A stretch of DNA of 64,000 nt from Hippasteria phrygiana (Eukaryota > Echinodermata > Asteroidea > Valvatida > Goniasteridae): positions 62,001 through 126,000 of the forward strand of contig JAZGUH010000225.1 in assembly GCA_037893225.1 (NCBI GenBank), given 5' to 3'. Below, one piece after another: positions 23,001-30,745 of this stretch (its first letter is position 1; each line of letters starts with the position of its first letter). The position numbers and the translations under genes were made by a program. A model generated the notes under the pieces. That model ran no database searches. It saw nothing but the letters and a program-made list of their open reading frames with translations, and was not told where the DNA came from.

Positions 23001-23861
23001 AAAAATGTAGCAGATAAATACACACAAGGCTGTGGGGGACGTGGTAACCGAATCTGCATTCTGTGTAATTTTTCTTGCAATCGAAAAGACGATGGAAACT
23101 TTTGTTCGAACAAAAGTTTGGACACACAAGACACCTGAAAACACTTCGCTGTCCGAATGTTTTTTTTTTTAATGTTACTTCAGAACACGACGATCTCTTT
23201 AAATTTGCTGGTACCCGCTATGCTTTTGCACGCATATGATGAAATGTTTCTCCCAAAAGAAAAATTGTCAAATCTTGATGTGCACATGCGCAGTTGGAAT
23301 ACCGAAATGGCTTATTCAGGCATGCAACTTTTCCTCCGATCAGCTGATTTCCTCGTTTTTCACTTCACACTTAAGCCATTGAAAAACACTGTACAAAGTC
23401 TTGTCAAGATTGGAATTTCCTCGGTTTTTTTTTTTATTCCAAGTTGCATGCCTGCTTATTATTCCTGGGGGAAACCCATGCAATCAGGTAGGGACTGAGA
23501 ACCCAATTGGTGGGAATCGAACCAGGGTCCCCAGAGATGGAAGGCGAGAAAAGAACCCCCATCACCATGCATTTAATTAATTTTTGTTGGTGTACTTTGC
23601 TAGGAGAGCTGCACTGCATAATTTGGCCTCTTCCCGGCTTGCCGCTCGCGGCGCACCGAGGTGTGAATCGACCAAATTGCCACATTGTGCCAGATTTGAC
23701 TTTTCTTGCTTTTAATAACTTAATAATTTACCACTTTTCATGTGTTGTTTCAGCGAGCTATGTATGCCCATGCAAGTCAGTTTGTGTGGTTCCGCTTTCT
23801 CTACATCATCTTCTCAAGATATATGATTGTCAACGGATACCACAAAAAGAGCGTGCACTGA
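10491..23861 (+). CDS. PIGL: N-acetylglucosaminyl-phosphatidylinositol de-N-acetylase (PIGL-like), exons 2-7
   Basis: Exons 10491-10593, 13171-13261, 14642-14709, 21464-21495, 21964-22094 and 23754-23861 (stop TGA) join in frame across GT-AG introns. The family enzyme removes the acetyl group from GlcNAc-PI on the cytosolic face of the ER, the second step of GPI-anchor synthesis. Visible family features: NYNKIGEVREKEL, WDDDVMGEHI, the metal-site region GVSGHKNH, QSVSILRKY, and the C-terminal WFRFLYIIFSRYM. Together they match vertebrate PIG-L in order, length and intron positions. The first exon, which in the family carries the membrane anchor and the HPDD motif, is not visible. Introns are heavily invaded by repeats, including a LINE. 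A pseudogene is unlikely because every visible exon is intact. Confidence 0.9.
10835..11430. mobile_element. TIR element 'CAGCCGATTTCATGAAAC', copy 1
   Basis: The left end CAGCCGATTTCATGAAAC returns inverted at the right as GTTTCGTGAAATCGGCTG. Sub-terminal 'gcgcaa' and 'gcgtaa' steps repeat inside. A second copy lies at 22279-22912 in the same orientation, and the element at 15296-16320 has related ends. Non-coding; superfamily unknown. Confidence 0.7.
11500..11641. mobile_element. Harbinger-like MITE (GGGCCTGTTTG ends)
   Basis: Ends are GGGCCTGTTTG and CAAACAGGCCC, with an inner inverted match around 'gatcagtgatcc' and 'ggatcactgatc'. Both flanks read TTGG. GGGCC-type ends occur in PIF/Harbinger elements; the assignment is tentative. 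Confidence 0.5.
11806..11900. repeat. Interspersed repeat 'tttagatctgg...ccttgta', copy 1 of 4
   Basis: Shares 'tttagatctgg', 'aggttgataggcttg' and 'cctagagtggccttgtat' with copies near 28396-28500, 40820-40935 (inverted) and 53568-53690 (inverted). No frame. Confidence 0.5.
12806..12866. repeat. Near-perfect inverted repeat
   Basis: Arms of about 24 bp, 'gctatttgatttgggtaaac' and 'gtttacccaaatcaaatagc', are separated by about 16 bases. It sits at the left border of a MITE fragment. Confidence 0.7.
13171..13261 (+). CDS. PIGL: PIGL exon 3
   Basis: Acceptor TTGTCAG, donor GTAAGT. One base completes the Glu codon from exon 2, then KLQDNPDISWDDDVMGEHIL and KHTKKLDINM, ending in phase 0. Known counterpart in vertebrates: [20 protein letters not shown]. 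Confidence 0.9.
13308..13455. repeat. Minisatellite, 14-bp unit CGAGACCCGATGTC
   Basis: About ten almost identical units, with a partial unit CGAGGTC interrupting before the last two. It begins about 46 bases after the exon 3 donor. It is open in several frames on both strands only because 14-mers without stops were repeated; it is not a gene. Confidence 0.95.
14328..14439. mobile_element. piggyBac-like MITE, subfamily B fragment
   Basis: The right end 'cagacacaagggg' abuts TTAA at 14440-14443. The body 'agctttcattcac...ctccaggtg' matches 32197-32551, 42651-42941 and 59507-59787. The left end is lost. Confidence 0.6.
14642..14709 (+). CDS. PIGL: PIGL exon 4 (GVSGHKNH)
   Basis: Acceptor TTCCAACAG, donor GTAATG. 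It encodes VFTFDGVGVSGHKNHISCYT and AV, with a split Arg codon (AG/G). GHxNH is the conserved histidine motif of the PIG-L/LmbE fold, known to contribute to the metal and active site. Ends in phase 2. Confidence 0.92.
14930..14990. repeat. Tandem/palindromic repeat of GATTTAAATCACTC
   Basis: Four to five near-tandem copies of a 14-bp unit centred on the palindrome GATTTAAATC. AT-rich, non-coding. Confidence 0.75.
15296..16320. mobile_element. 1-kb TIR element 'GGGCCGATTTCACTAA'
   Basis: The left end GGGCCGATTTCACTAAAGAG is answered by 'agtgaaatcgttcttta' at the right. Sub-terminal 'gcgatgagcaaattcatcgc'-like palindromes repeat at both ends. It resembles the CAGCCGATTTCA family. No transposase frame. 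Confidence 0.6.
16343..17236 (+). pseudogene. LINE endonuclease region, frameshifted
   Basis: Three successive frames carry the domain. The first (16343 onward) has the NPGP motif and the N-terminus. The second (to about 16958) has LECIWIKVRP, LPRGVSVIV and AIMGDFN. A third reads NNLFQIVNFHTRADAILDLI to a stop at about 17039, and then SSDHICVLWKPK. These are the expected APE-type endonuclease landmarks. Confidence 0.8.
17439..17623. mobile_element. CCCTCC-type piggyBac-like MITE with snap-back copy, inside the LINE
   Basis: TTAA (17435-17438), then a reverse-oriented MITE body ending 'gaacaggaggg', TTAA (17580-17583), then about 40 bp of the same end in opposite orientation, then TTAA (17624-17627). 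The body matches 33670-33810, 46780-46920 and 51540-51683. About 45-bp arms around 17582 form a near-perfect hairpin. Confidence 0.8.
17630..18082 (+). pseudogene. LINE reverse transcriptase, N-terminal part
   Basis: Encodes LRNQIKREIEKTKTSYYANR and then QWHKQVKKITN, a stop near 17921, and in continuation VYAALKKLKMGKSAGPDQFP. This is the fingers region typical of LINE RTs. It is broken at about 18083 by an unrelated insert. Confidence 0.8.
18083..18410. other. About 330-bp insertion interrupting the LINE RT
   Basis: The RT frame stops at GTVPLED(W) and resumes at (W)KDAIVVPIP after this segment. The insert reads 'ggcgacaccgaccacgagg' onward to 'gaggagaaccctggcttc'. No clear terminal repeat or target duplication. 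Identity unknown. Confidence 0.65.
18411..19570 (+). pseudogene. LINE reverse transcriptase core and thumb
   Basis: A 283-codon open stretch (18429-19277) holds LRPVSLTSVFAKIAEGF, motif A LTDFSKAFDLVDH, motif B GGIPQGTKLGP and motif C as KYVDGLTF. The second catalytic Asp of YxDD is Gly. A frameshift near 19250 moves the thumb region (FSGYIRPVLEYADVIWHS, RACTIILG) to another frame through 19569. Confidence 0.92.
19685..19728. repeat. (CCTGT)n microsatellite in the LINE 3' region
   Basis: About nine pentamers directly after the coding remains of the LINE. Confidence 0.9.
19968..20003. repeat. (AAT)n tail of the LINE
   Basis: Twelve or so AAT units after 'tttttaataaaccat'. Short tandem tails of this kind terminate many CR1/L2-type elements, so this marks the 3' end. 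Confidence 0.85.
21090..21161 (-). repeat. tRNA-derived SINE head (tRNA-like, probably not functional)
   Basis: On the minus strand a 72-nt cloverleaf-like sequence begins GGCAAGATAGCTCAGTTGG (A box) and carries GGTTCGAATCC (B box). The acceptor stem has one mismatch. The anticodon loop would be ACGGTAA, lacking the U at position 33, and its stem closes with a mismatch. A second truncated copy lies 280 bp downstream, which argues for a SINE over a real tRNA gene. Confidence 0.65.
21370..21420 (-). repeat. Truncated second copy of the tRNA-like SINE
   Basis: Repeats 'ggcaggagcgggattcgaac' and 'ctgcgacctcc' of the 21090-21161 copy and then loses identity. It ends about 43 bases before PIGL exon 5. 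Confidence 0.6.
21464..21495 (+). CDS. PIGL: PIGL exon 5 (32-nt microexon)
   Basis: Acceptor TTCTTACAG after a long T tract, donor GTAAGT. It encodes the end of a split Arg codon then TLMETHKLPK and the first base of Gly. The known counterpart in vertebrates is ALHSEGKLPKG. Short but fixed by phase on both sides. Confidence 0.85.
21813..21902. repeat. Inverted repeat in PIGL intron 5
   Basis: Arms 'gtacgtttaaaaccgcctt' and 'aaggcggtttttaaacatac', with further inner pairing around 'ctggacg' and 'catccag'. A small foldback or MITE. Confidence 0.6.
21964..22094 (+). CDS. PIGL: PIGL exon 6
   Basis: Acceptor TTGACAG, donor GTTTGT. It encodes IKLYFLQSVSILRKYLLFLD and then LPFSILLHRHIFLTAPRDFW KAQ, ending in phase 0. 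The motif LQSV(N/S)(V/I)LRKY is conserved in the family. Confidence 0.92.
22110..22156. repeat. (GTTT)n microsatellite
   Basis: About eleven tandem TTTG units 16 bases after the exon 6 donor. Confidence 0.95.
22279..22912. mobile_element. TIR element 'CAGCCGATTTCA', copy 2
   Basis: Same ends and internal order as 10835-11430 (for example 'ggaggcttaagttgtctgca' and 'caatttcacgactgttcc'). Slightly longer, non-coding. Confidence 0.7.
22935..23316. mobile_element. TIR element 'AATAAGCCAGTTCGGTAT', copy 1
   Basis: The left end 'aataagccagttcggtattc' continues 'caactgcgcatgtgcac', and the right end is its inverse, 'gtgcacatgcgcagttgg' then 'aataccgaaatggcttatt'. Arms are about 40 bp. Other copies: 43852-44082 and 60025-60245. 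Confidence 0.8.
23754..23861 (+). CDS. PIGL: PIGL last exon and stop codon
   Basis: Acceptor TTGTTTCAG. It encodes RAMYAHASQFVWFRFLYIIF then SRYMIVNGYHKKSVH and TGA. The known vertebrate C-terminus has WFRRLYIIFSRYM, so the match is strong. Window 3' UTR follows; its end is not defined. Confidence 0.95.
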   Translation, partial: RAMYAHASQFVWFRFLYIIFSRYMIVNGYHKKSVH

Positions 23862-23934
23862 TTGATGGTAGTATCCCAGCGAGTTGTGAGAGATCTTATG
23901 CAAAGCCTCGGAATGGCTCTTTCGTACTCTACTA

Positions 23935-24098
23935 CAGCAGAACTTGATTATAACGAACATCATCATGGGTTCCATGAACAAACGTTCAGTAAAGTGGTCA
24001 TTCCGTATAGTGAATAATAGAATGCATTGAATGCCACCATTTGGGAGGATGTTCGCTTTCGCCAAATGTTTTGTATAGTGGTCTTCGTAGTTCTACTG
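23935..24098. mobile_element. pogo/Tigger-like MITE with TA sites
   Basis: Begins TA-CAGCAGAACTTGATTATAA and ends GTAGTTCTACTG-TA. The 'CAGTAGAACCTCGTTATAACGA'-type terminus is well known in Tigger/pogo elements. It lies about 70 bp after the PIGL stop, so probably in the 3' UTR. A related degraded copy is at 44113-44290. Confidence 0.65.
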
Positions 24099-24593
24099 TA
24101 TGTAATTAGGTATTACTGTATTTCATGTATATTCACAATCCTCCTGCAAAATTGTCTGCGTACCATGTAGCATGTTCAGACATTTCCCGGCAAAACTCCC
24201 TATCCCCAATTCATGTGATTCATGTACCCTATGCCAGTGCAATTTTGCTGACAAAGCATTGTTGAAGCTGTGGTCTAAGGCTCTAAGCAATCACCAAATT
24301 GGTACAGCTGAAACTGCAGTGGCTTTGAGTGCTGAGATTCCTGTATACTATATCATAGACACATTTTTCTCATTTAGCGCATACATGTACATGTATTGTA
24401 TTTCTACTGAGGACACAAGGATAACGAAACAATGAAATCATTGTTGTCCTCCGAGGGAGGTCTTTTGTTGAAGATGGTCCTCAGAGGTACAGATATGTAC
24501 TTAGTCTATGGGAGAATGTTTAAGTAAAGGGACAATAGAGAAGACAAAGCCTTGTCCTTAGTAGAGTAAACCACGACATGTATGCATCACTGA

Positions 24594-25007
24594 CAGGGCT
24601 GTAGTCGAGTCCATCACAAGTCCATCACAAACCATCCAGTCCTAATTCCAATCACAAGCTATTCAAATGAGCTTTGACAAAGGCCTTTGTCATTGTTTAT
24701 CCAGTTACTTGTGACTGGCTTTATGAAAGGACTTGCAAAAGGACTTGCGAAAGGACTTGCGAAAGGACTTGCGAAAGGACTTGCAAAAGGACTTGCAAAA
24801 GGACTTGGAAAAGGACTTGGAAAAGGACTTGCGAAAGGACTTGCGAAAGGACTTGCGCAAGGACTTGCGCAAGGACTTGCACAAGGACTTGCGCAAGGAC
24901 TTGCGCAAGGACTTGCGCAAGGACTTGCGAAAGGACTTGCGAAAGGACTTGCGAAAGGACTTGCGAAAGGACTTGCAGGGACTTGCAGTGACTCGACTAC
25001 AGCCCTG
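24594..25007. mobile_element. hAT-family MITE with perfect 8-bp target duplication
   Basis: Termini CAGGGCTGTAGTCGAGTC and GACTCGACTACAGCCCTG form an 18-bp inverted repeat. Both flanks are ATCACTGA (24586-24593 and 25008-25015), the 8-bp target duplication expected of hAT. The interior is mostly a minisatellite. Related element with its own duplication: 59002-59236; a more divergent relative: 47817-48187. Confidence 0.9.
24724..24985. repeat. Minisatellite, 12-bp unit AAAGGACTTGCG
   Basis: About 21 units of [AC]AAGGACTTG[CG][AG] inside the hAT element. The unit length is a multiple of three, so open frames run through both strands, but these are artefacts. The unit resembles the sub-terminal 'gacttgcagtgactcgac' of the element. 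Confidence 0.95.
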
Positions 25008-26048
25008 ATCACTGAATACCATAAAATGAGTTTGTAAATGCAGGTTTCTGTAACATTTGACACTACATACATGTATTTATTAGTTTTTGTCAGAATGTTT
25101 CCCAAAGGTGCTTTGTAGAGGAAAAATTATTTAAAAGACCTTTAGACTCATGATTGTGATTGCCCTAAAGACATGTACTCCCTTAGTGATATCAAAATTG
25201 GTTGCTTTATCCTGAAATTTTGTGTAAGATTGAAGCTTTTGTCCAGTTTTTCTTTTTCTGGGGGCCATTGTTAATTATGTTCTTTCTTAGTTTGTAGGTC
25301 AATCATTTATCTTAATTGGATTCGTTTATAAGCTTGCAAAATGTTGCATTGTGTCGTGTTATAATAAAGCCATTGCTATGATTAAGAAGGTACTTCAGAT
25401 TAATAATCGGATTTGTTTTCGTAAAGATACATATTTTTGGTGTAGATTTAATTGATTGTACATCCATCCTGTCGGCATTATTGGAATGCATGCAAGCAAT
25501 TAGTAGGTAGATGGAGAAATGCTGCCTAGCAGACCAACCAAGGGGTGCATTGCACTCACATATGCAATGCAAACGGCATACATTGTATGTAACTGTTTTC
25601 AAAGCAGGAATGTGTAAGGGAATGAAATGTGGGCAACACACGCGTAATGTAGCGAACAGTGTCCGGGAGGTCTTTTCTTAGGTAGGTGAACAATTTAAAA
25701 TGGTGCAATAAAAACCCAGGCAAAAACTTTACAATCAGGCTTAAAACTTGATTTTGAAATAAGACCAATAAGATAGTGGATAATTTGTTAGTAGACGACA
25801 GAGCGGTACAGGCTGCCGTACATGTTATTTTTGTTAACGATTACAAAATACATGTAAGTCAAAGTATTTATTTTTCTAATGCTCGGTTTACTCTTTTCCA
25901 TTGCTAATGTTATTTAGAAGACCGCCCACGCAGTTTGACATAATGAATTCTTGTTAGGACAAGTGATTAAGTAGTATAAGTATTATAAAGCTGGTGACTT
26001 TTGATTATTATCATGATTATAGTAAATCAATTTTTTTCCGCATTTTGG

Positions 26049-26231
26049 GTAGCCTTTTGACAAGGCCTCCATGACCTAGGATATTAAGTTGACGGAGCAG
26101 TGAAGCCACGAGTGAGGACTACACCAGTGTAGGCATCATCTGCAATGACTATAAATCTCCACTGATTTCGCAGTGTGGCTTCGCTGCTCTGTCAAATGCC
26201 CTAAGTCACGAAGGCCTTGTCAGAAGGCTAC
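26049..26231. mobile_element. TIR element 'GTAGCCTTTTGACAAGGCCT'
   Basis: The left end 'gtagccttttgacaaggcct' and right end 'aggccttgtcagaaggctac' pair, as do inner blocks 'gagcagtgaagccac' and 'gtggcttcgctgctc'. About 183 bp, folding almost end to end. Confidence 0.75.
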
Positions 26232-26299
26232 ATTGTTGGGGATTCAGTCATCTACCTTTAAATGATTAAAATGTGAAACGTAGTATACAACATTAGGCT

Positions 26300-26735
26300 T
26301 TTGCTGTAATTTTCAAAAAATGAATAAATTGGGGGGTTAGTATTTTATAGCAAATACTGTAACACTGATCTGTTTAAAGTTTTGTGTGCATAGATGTTGG
26401 GAAAACAGGGAAAAAATGCTGTTCTTGTAGTCTGGTTCCCTGATCCTACTTCAGACAAAACAGATCAATTAATAGACAGGGAACTAGACTAGCTGGCTTG
26501 CACCCTTTCACAGATGTGTAACCAATTGGCACACAAAATGTGGACTATAAACTGGGGGGGCAGTATTTGAAAAAAAGTCAGTCCTTTCCAATGATGGTTG
26601 GTCGACCATTGCTAGAAATTGATAGAAAATTTCCACTTTTCTTGAAAATTACAGCACACCAGGTGCCATGATCTTACAGAATGCTTGAGACTATTATTTT
26701 CTTACAATCAAATAAGGTAGTTCATAATAATTCAG
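26300..26735. repeat. Degraded copy of the 58-kb 'ttagtattttata' element
   Basis: Shares 'gttagtattttatagcaaat', 'ctgtttaaagttttg' and 'ttgagactattattttcttac' with 57967-58403. Terminal repeats are lost. Confidence 0.5.
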
Positions 26736-27449
26736 TAGTTTTGTTTTTTTATGTTTGCAAATGTATGTTGCCTTTAAATGACAGCCAGTGACAGATTGTC
26801 ACGAACTTGTTCAAACATTTTTTGCATTACTTAATATGTTGTGTTGGTGTACATTTGGTTTAGATTACTCATTTAGAAAAGTACTAATCAAGTAATGTGC
26901 ATGAAATTTTGTATTTAATTTTGGTTAATTAAAGTAATTGTAGTTAATGTGTTGTGTTGTAGTATGTTTTTGCATTTTCTTAAATGACACCATGCATTCT
27001 TTGTAGCATAAATTGTTGCAACTTTGTGTAATTCAAACTCAATGGCATCTTCAGAACACAATTTTTGGGGGAGGGGCCACAAAATAGATCCGCCCTTGAT
27101 CAGACTATAGAGTTTGGTTTACACGTGTGCTATAAATTAATGTAGTAAAGTCTTTCAACGCATCCTCATGATTTGGAGAAAACAATAAAAACTGTGATGG
27201 CCATTGCAGGCTTTCAAGTATTCTCAAGTATTTGTCCTATTTATTTTTTCTACTTTGCTCCCTACTTTTCCTACTTTTTCCTTGAAATTTGTCCATAGCA
27301 GTGTTTAACACTGTCACACAATATTTACAGGGCGTGGGAGTTGCAGGAGTACTGAGACTTTACTTCCAAGAGCTTAGTTGAGGATGAAGTACAAGTGTTG
27401 TGAGAACAGAACATGCCAATTGAAGCTTGTGATGCTGTGAACACGGATG

Positions 27450-27542
27450 ACACTATGAACATCTAACAAAAGAAAACCCACGCAGTCCTTTGTTACAAAC
27501 AAAGGACTGCGTGGGTTTTCTTTTGTTAGATGTTCATAGTGT
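27450..27542. repeat. Perfect 45-bp inverted repeat with 3-nt loop
   Basis: 27450-27494 is the exact reverse complement of 27498-27542; the spacer is ACA. The arm begins 'acactatgaacatctaacaa' and continues through 'aacccacgcagtcc'. No mismatch was seen. It is extended in neither direction and is not related to a MITE family in this window. Confidence 0.9.
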
Positions 27543-27675
27543 GAGTATCAATGAAAATTGCTCCTGAAGGCCTGCAAAAGTCCTACGTTTGTCCCGTCTA
27601 CCTTTTCACTTGGGTCTGCTTGAAAGCCTGGCATTGTGTAATTGATTATCAGCCTGTGTCATGAATCCAGAAAAT

Positions 27676-27797
27676 CTAAAGATGAGGGTATTCTTTGTGA
27701 AAAATGGCCACTTTGGCAGATTGAAGACAACCTGCAAATGTTCCTCATGTCAATCTGCCACAGTGACATTGTCTGCAAAGCGTGCCCTCATCTTTAG
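27676..27797. repeat. Imperfect inverted repeat
   Basis: Outer arms CTAAAGATGAGGG and CCCTCATCTTTAG, inner arms TGGCAGATTGA and TCAATCTGCCA. About 120 bp in total, 130 bp from the perfect hairpin. Confidence 0.65.
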
Positions 27798-27942
27798 GTT
27801 TTGTGGATCCATGACAGAGGCTGTGGTGACAATGCCTAACCTAAATCTAACTGCCTCAAGCCTTTAGAATCAGCTGCTCTACATGTACAAGATGTGTTAA
27901 TTACAGACAGCTGAGGAGAGCGGGCTATTAATTGTAGTCTTA

Positions 27943-28065
27943 GGCCGTGTCCGAATTACTTGGCTACGGCTGGATGTTTCACACATGTCTATAGTAGCGG
28001 CTGCAGGCACTTCCCATAGACTCGCGTGGAATTTCGAGCCGTAGCCAAGTAATTTGGACACGGCC
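27943..28065. mobile_element. Harbinger-like MITE with TTA duplication
   Basis: Ends GGCCGTGTCC and GGACACGGCC extend as a roughly 32-bp imperfect TIR (to 'acttggctacggct' and 'agccgtagccaagt'). TTA on both sides (27940-27942, 28066-28068) fits the 3-bp TWA duplication of PIF/Harbinger. Confidence 0.7.
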
Positions 28066-28395
28066 TTAGACTACCAGGGTAAACGTCACAATATTTTGAA
28101 GTTGAGGCATTGTGATCCCTCTGGAGAGATTGAACAGACCTGGGGCCAGTTTTATGAAGCGAATATGCACACAAATTTGCTTAGCATGAAAGTCTTCCTT
28201 GATTAAAAACAGGATCACCAACCAAATTGTATGTGATGTATATTGCTATGGAGTTTTTGGCTGGTAACCCGTTTTTACTCGACCAAACTTTTGCATAGAA
28301 AATTTACATGCCAAACAGAAACTGATGGAAGTTACCCGCCTGGGTCGAAAGGTCAGAAAAATGGAATAATTTCTCTGGAATCTGTTGAAGAATTA

Positions 28396-28500
28396 TCCTT
28401 TATTTAGATCTGGTCCCAGGAAAACCGTAAGGGTGGTAGGGTTGGCAATTCAAAATGTGTGTAACCCTTTACCTAGAGTAGCCTTGTACATATGTATTAG
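28396..28500. repeat. Interspersed repeat 'tttagatctgg', copy 2
   Basis: Shares 'tatttagatctgg', 'gtaagggtggtagggttgg' and 'ctagagtagccttgta' with 11806-11900, 40820-40935 and 53568-53690. Confidence 0.5.
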
Positions 28501-28911
28501 GTGAAAAAAATGCCAATCACCAGTTGGGTTTTTATAATATAAATCTCTGAAATCTTGGCATAAAAGTAGTCAAAAACGAAATCACAGACAAGCAGCAGTC
28601 TTCGGTTAAAACATATTAATTACTTTTCGTACTTGGATTACAAGTTTAATAATGTAGATTAATTACATGTTCTGAACCACAAAATAGTTGGATTTTGTTA
28701 CTCATTTGTTTATATATTATCCCCAAAAAATGTTTTTGTACAATTGTATTCAATAATGTATCTCTTTAAAATAAATGCTACTTCTATTGTTTGAACTTGC
28801 CAATAAATTAGAATTTGTGTGTGTGTGAAGACTCAAGAGAATTGATTAGAGCTCAGCCATAGCCTCTTAAAAACCCTCCTACTCTTGAGGCAATTTATAA
28901 GAAATTTTATT

Positions 28912-29580
28912 CACCATACAAAACCATACAGTGTATCACTGAGTGTACAGCAGGTATACCATACAAAACCTGACAGCCGTCTGGTCAAAAGACTTGCCTG
29001 TACTGGACTATAAGGTGATGAATGGTAAATCAACTTGACCTCTGTGTTGCACTATAAGGTTTTGTATGGTTGTACAGGCTGTGTCTGCTGGCAGGTGCAA
29101 GGTTTTGTATGGTGAACCAACTCCATTGTGTACTGGGGAACATTGATGAATGCCTATACCATTTTAGAATTAGGGTGGTTTATCTTTATACATTATATAT
29201 AACTCACCATAGAGTACCGAAGTGATGACGTCAATCAATGCAATGTTTGGAACCAGAATACATTCTAAACTGCATGTGTTTGGAACCAGTTGCCACGGCA
29301 ACTGACGTCGGACTTCGGTACTCTATAGCCCCAAGTAGTCTGTTCACCACACAAAACCATTTAACATACATTGTACACCACAGTGAATAATTTTTACCAT
29401 ACAAAACCATTTGGCATACACTGTGCACCACAGTGAAGCATGTTTACCATACAAAACCATGTGTATGGTTTTGCCATGTCAATAACCTTGCTATAGCATT
29501 ACACTGTATGGTTTTGCCATGTGTGTGTTAATGCTATGGTAAACATTGGATATGAACATTTTGTAAGGTTTTGTATGGTT
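28912..29580. repeat. Cluster of ACCATACAAAACC motifs in both orientations
   Basis: About nine copies of ACCATACAAAACC or its complement GGTTTTGTATGGT lie in 670 bp at irregular spacing (near 28914, 28955, 29058, 29099, 29349, 29397, 29447, 29505, 29565). A 112-bp TA-flanked MITE is inserted in the middle. The cluster's identity is unknown. Confidence 0.75.
29212..29323. mobile_element. 112-bp TA-flanked MITE, copy 1
   Basis: Ends GAGTACCGAAGT and ACTTCGGTACTC; TA on both sides. The internal TGACGTCAATCAATGCAATG and the sequence around it match the copy at 45578-45689 with only two differences in 112 bp. Tc1/mariner-type by TA site. Confidence 0.85.
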
Positions 29581-30583
29581 AAATAGTAGGAAGGTTAAGT
29601 TCAACAGAATTCCACCACCCCAACCCCCAACATTGAAACAACATTGTGATAATGAAGGGGAAACAAGAAATAGATAAATAAAAAATGTTTAAAACCTTAA
29701 TAAATGTTTTTTTTTAAATAGAAACTCTTTACAGATTAGTGCTCATGTTTGGATGTGCTATGAGGTCACACTTCATAAAAATGTACAATGAGGAATCACT
29801 ACAATATCAGGGAGGGTGTGGTCATCTTGCAAATTGTGACCTGGCAGCACCAAGTCATACTGTGGCTTTCTCAGTTACAAGCAGAAACAACAATTTTAAC
29901 TGAAAAGTAAATTTGTGTATGTTATTATATCCCAAAGTTTTAAAATCTCAAAATATTTGGGGGATAGATTCTACAAAATTCAAAGGTTAGAGCCGGGCCA
30001 AGGAATGAGCTACAGAAACACACTACATGTATACATCAAATTAAAGCATATTGCATGTAAATATCGTCGTCTTAATTTTCAACTTTTCCTACTCTCCACT
30101 AGTTTTGTGGTGACAGGTCCCAATAAATTAATTAACTATGTTTTATTACTTATAAATAACCTTGATATTAGTTATTTTTTTTATAATATATAATGTACAT
30201 GTACATATTTTTTTACGGGATTATAGACATAAACAGGTTTACATGTAAGTCATGTAAATGTAAATTGTAAGTCGTGTAAATATAGCCAAAGATTGCAAAA
30301 CCTTTGTATTTAAAATTGCTCTTAAAGGCTAAAAATCTACATTTAAAGGTTGCTTTAGTTCACAAGACGTATGCTTTTTAAGGTGTTAAATCAACATGGA
30401 TAAAAAAAATTAAAATTCAAACAATGGTTATGCTGACAATAACAGTCCAGCACATCAAGAATTTCCCCACGATGGGGTAACTTTTTTTCCCTCTGTCCCA
30501 TATCTTGTTCCAAATGATCCTCAACAAGAGAAAAGTATCCCAATTGGGGGTTGAATGTTGTCAACAACCCCAATGAATACCTA

Positions 30584-30745
30584 TTATCGGTTGAGCTCCA
30601 GTTCAAGAATCTGTCCCCACGTCTCCACATCCATGCGACACATGAAGGGTGGCAAGTTCTTGTCATACATGTTGAGGTTACTGAAAGCGCCCTTGAACCA
30701 CTTGCGCTTGATGGAGTGTGGACTGCAGGTTCGTATGAAGGACTC
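30584..30745 (-). CDS. FBXO48: FBXO48 exon 2 (C-terminus and stop)
   Basis: The minus-strand acceptor is a long T tract ending TTCAG. It encodes ESFIRTCSPHSIKRKWFKGA, FSNLNMYDKNLPPFM and then CRMDVETWGQILELELNR and TAA. The downstream flank holds the presumed 3' UTR. Confidence 0.85.
   Translation of the reverse strand, partial: ESFIRTCSPHSIKRKWFKGAFSNLNMYDKNLPPFMCRMDVETWGQILELELNR

Larger units (their letters stand above)
22095..23753 (+). other. PIGL intron 6: repeats
   Basis: Contains (GTTT)n, a CAGCCGATTTCA element and a 'CCAGTTCGGTAT' TIR element. The piece 23400-23750 shows nothing further. Confidence 0.65.
24099..30583. other. PIGL-FBXO48 intergenic region
   Basis: No gene was recognised in 6.5 kb. 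Listed separately: a hAT MITE with minisatellite, a TIR element (26049-26231), a perfect hairpin, an inverted repeat, a Harbinger-like MITE and a motif cluster. 25030-26045, 26720-27445 and 29600-30580 are AT-rich with nothing supported. 24405-24585 is a repeat also found at 48541-48730 ('ccgaggacaag', 'cttttgttgaa', 'aaagcattgtcctcgg' type blocks). Confidence 0.55.

Noticed and set aside
24659..25105. Several overlapping long frames of repeated KGLA / ASPF / KSFR type peptides
   Set aside because: They are translations of a 12-bp minisatellite in a hAT element; all frames are open because the unit length is divisible by three.
27331..27380. Possible terminal exon after TTACAG (GVGVAGVLRLYFQELS then stop)
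   Set aside because: No partner exon or recognisable family; one short open stretch after an AG is not enough.
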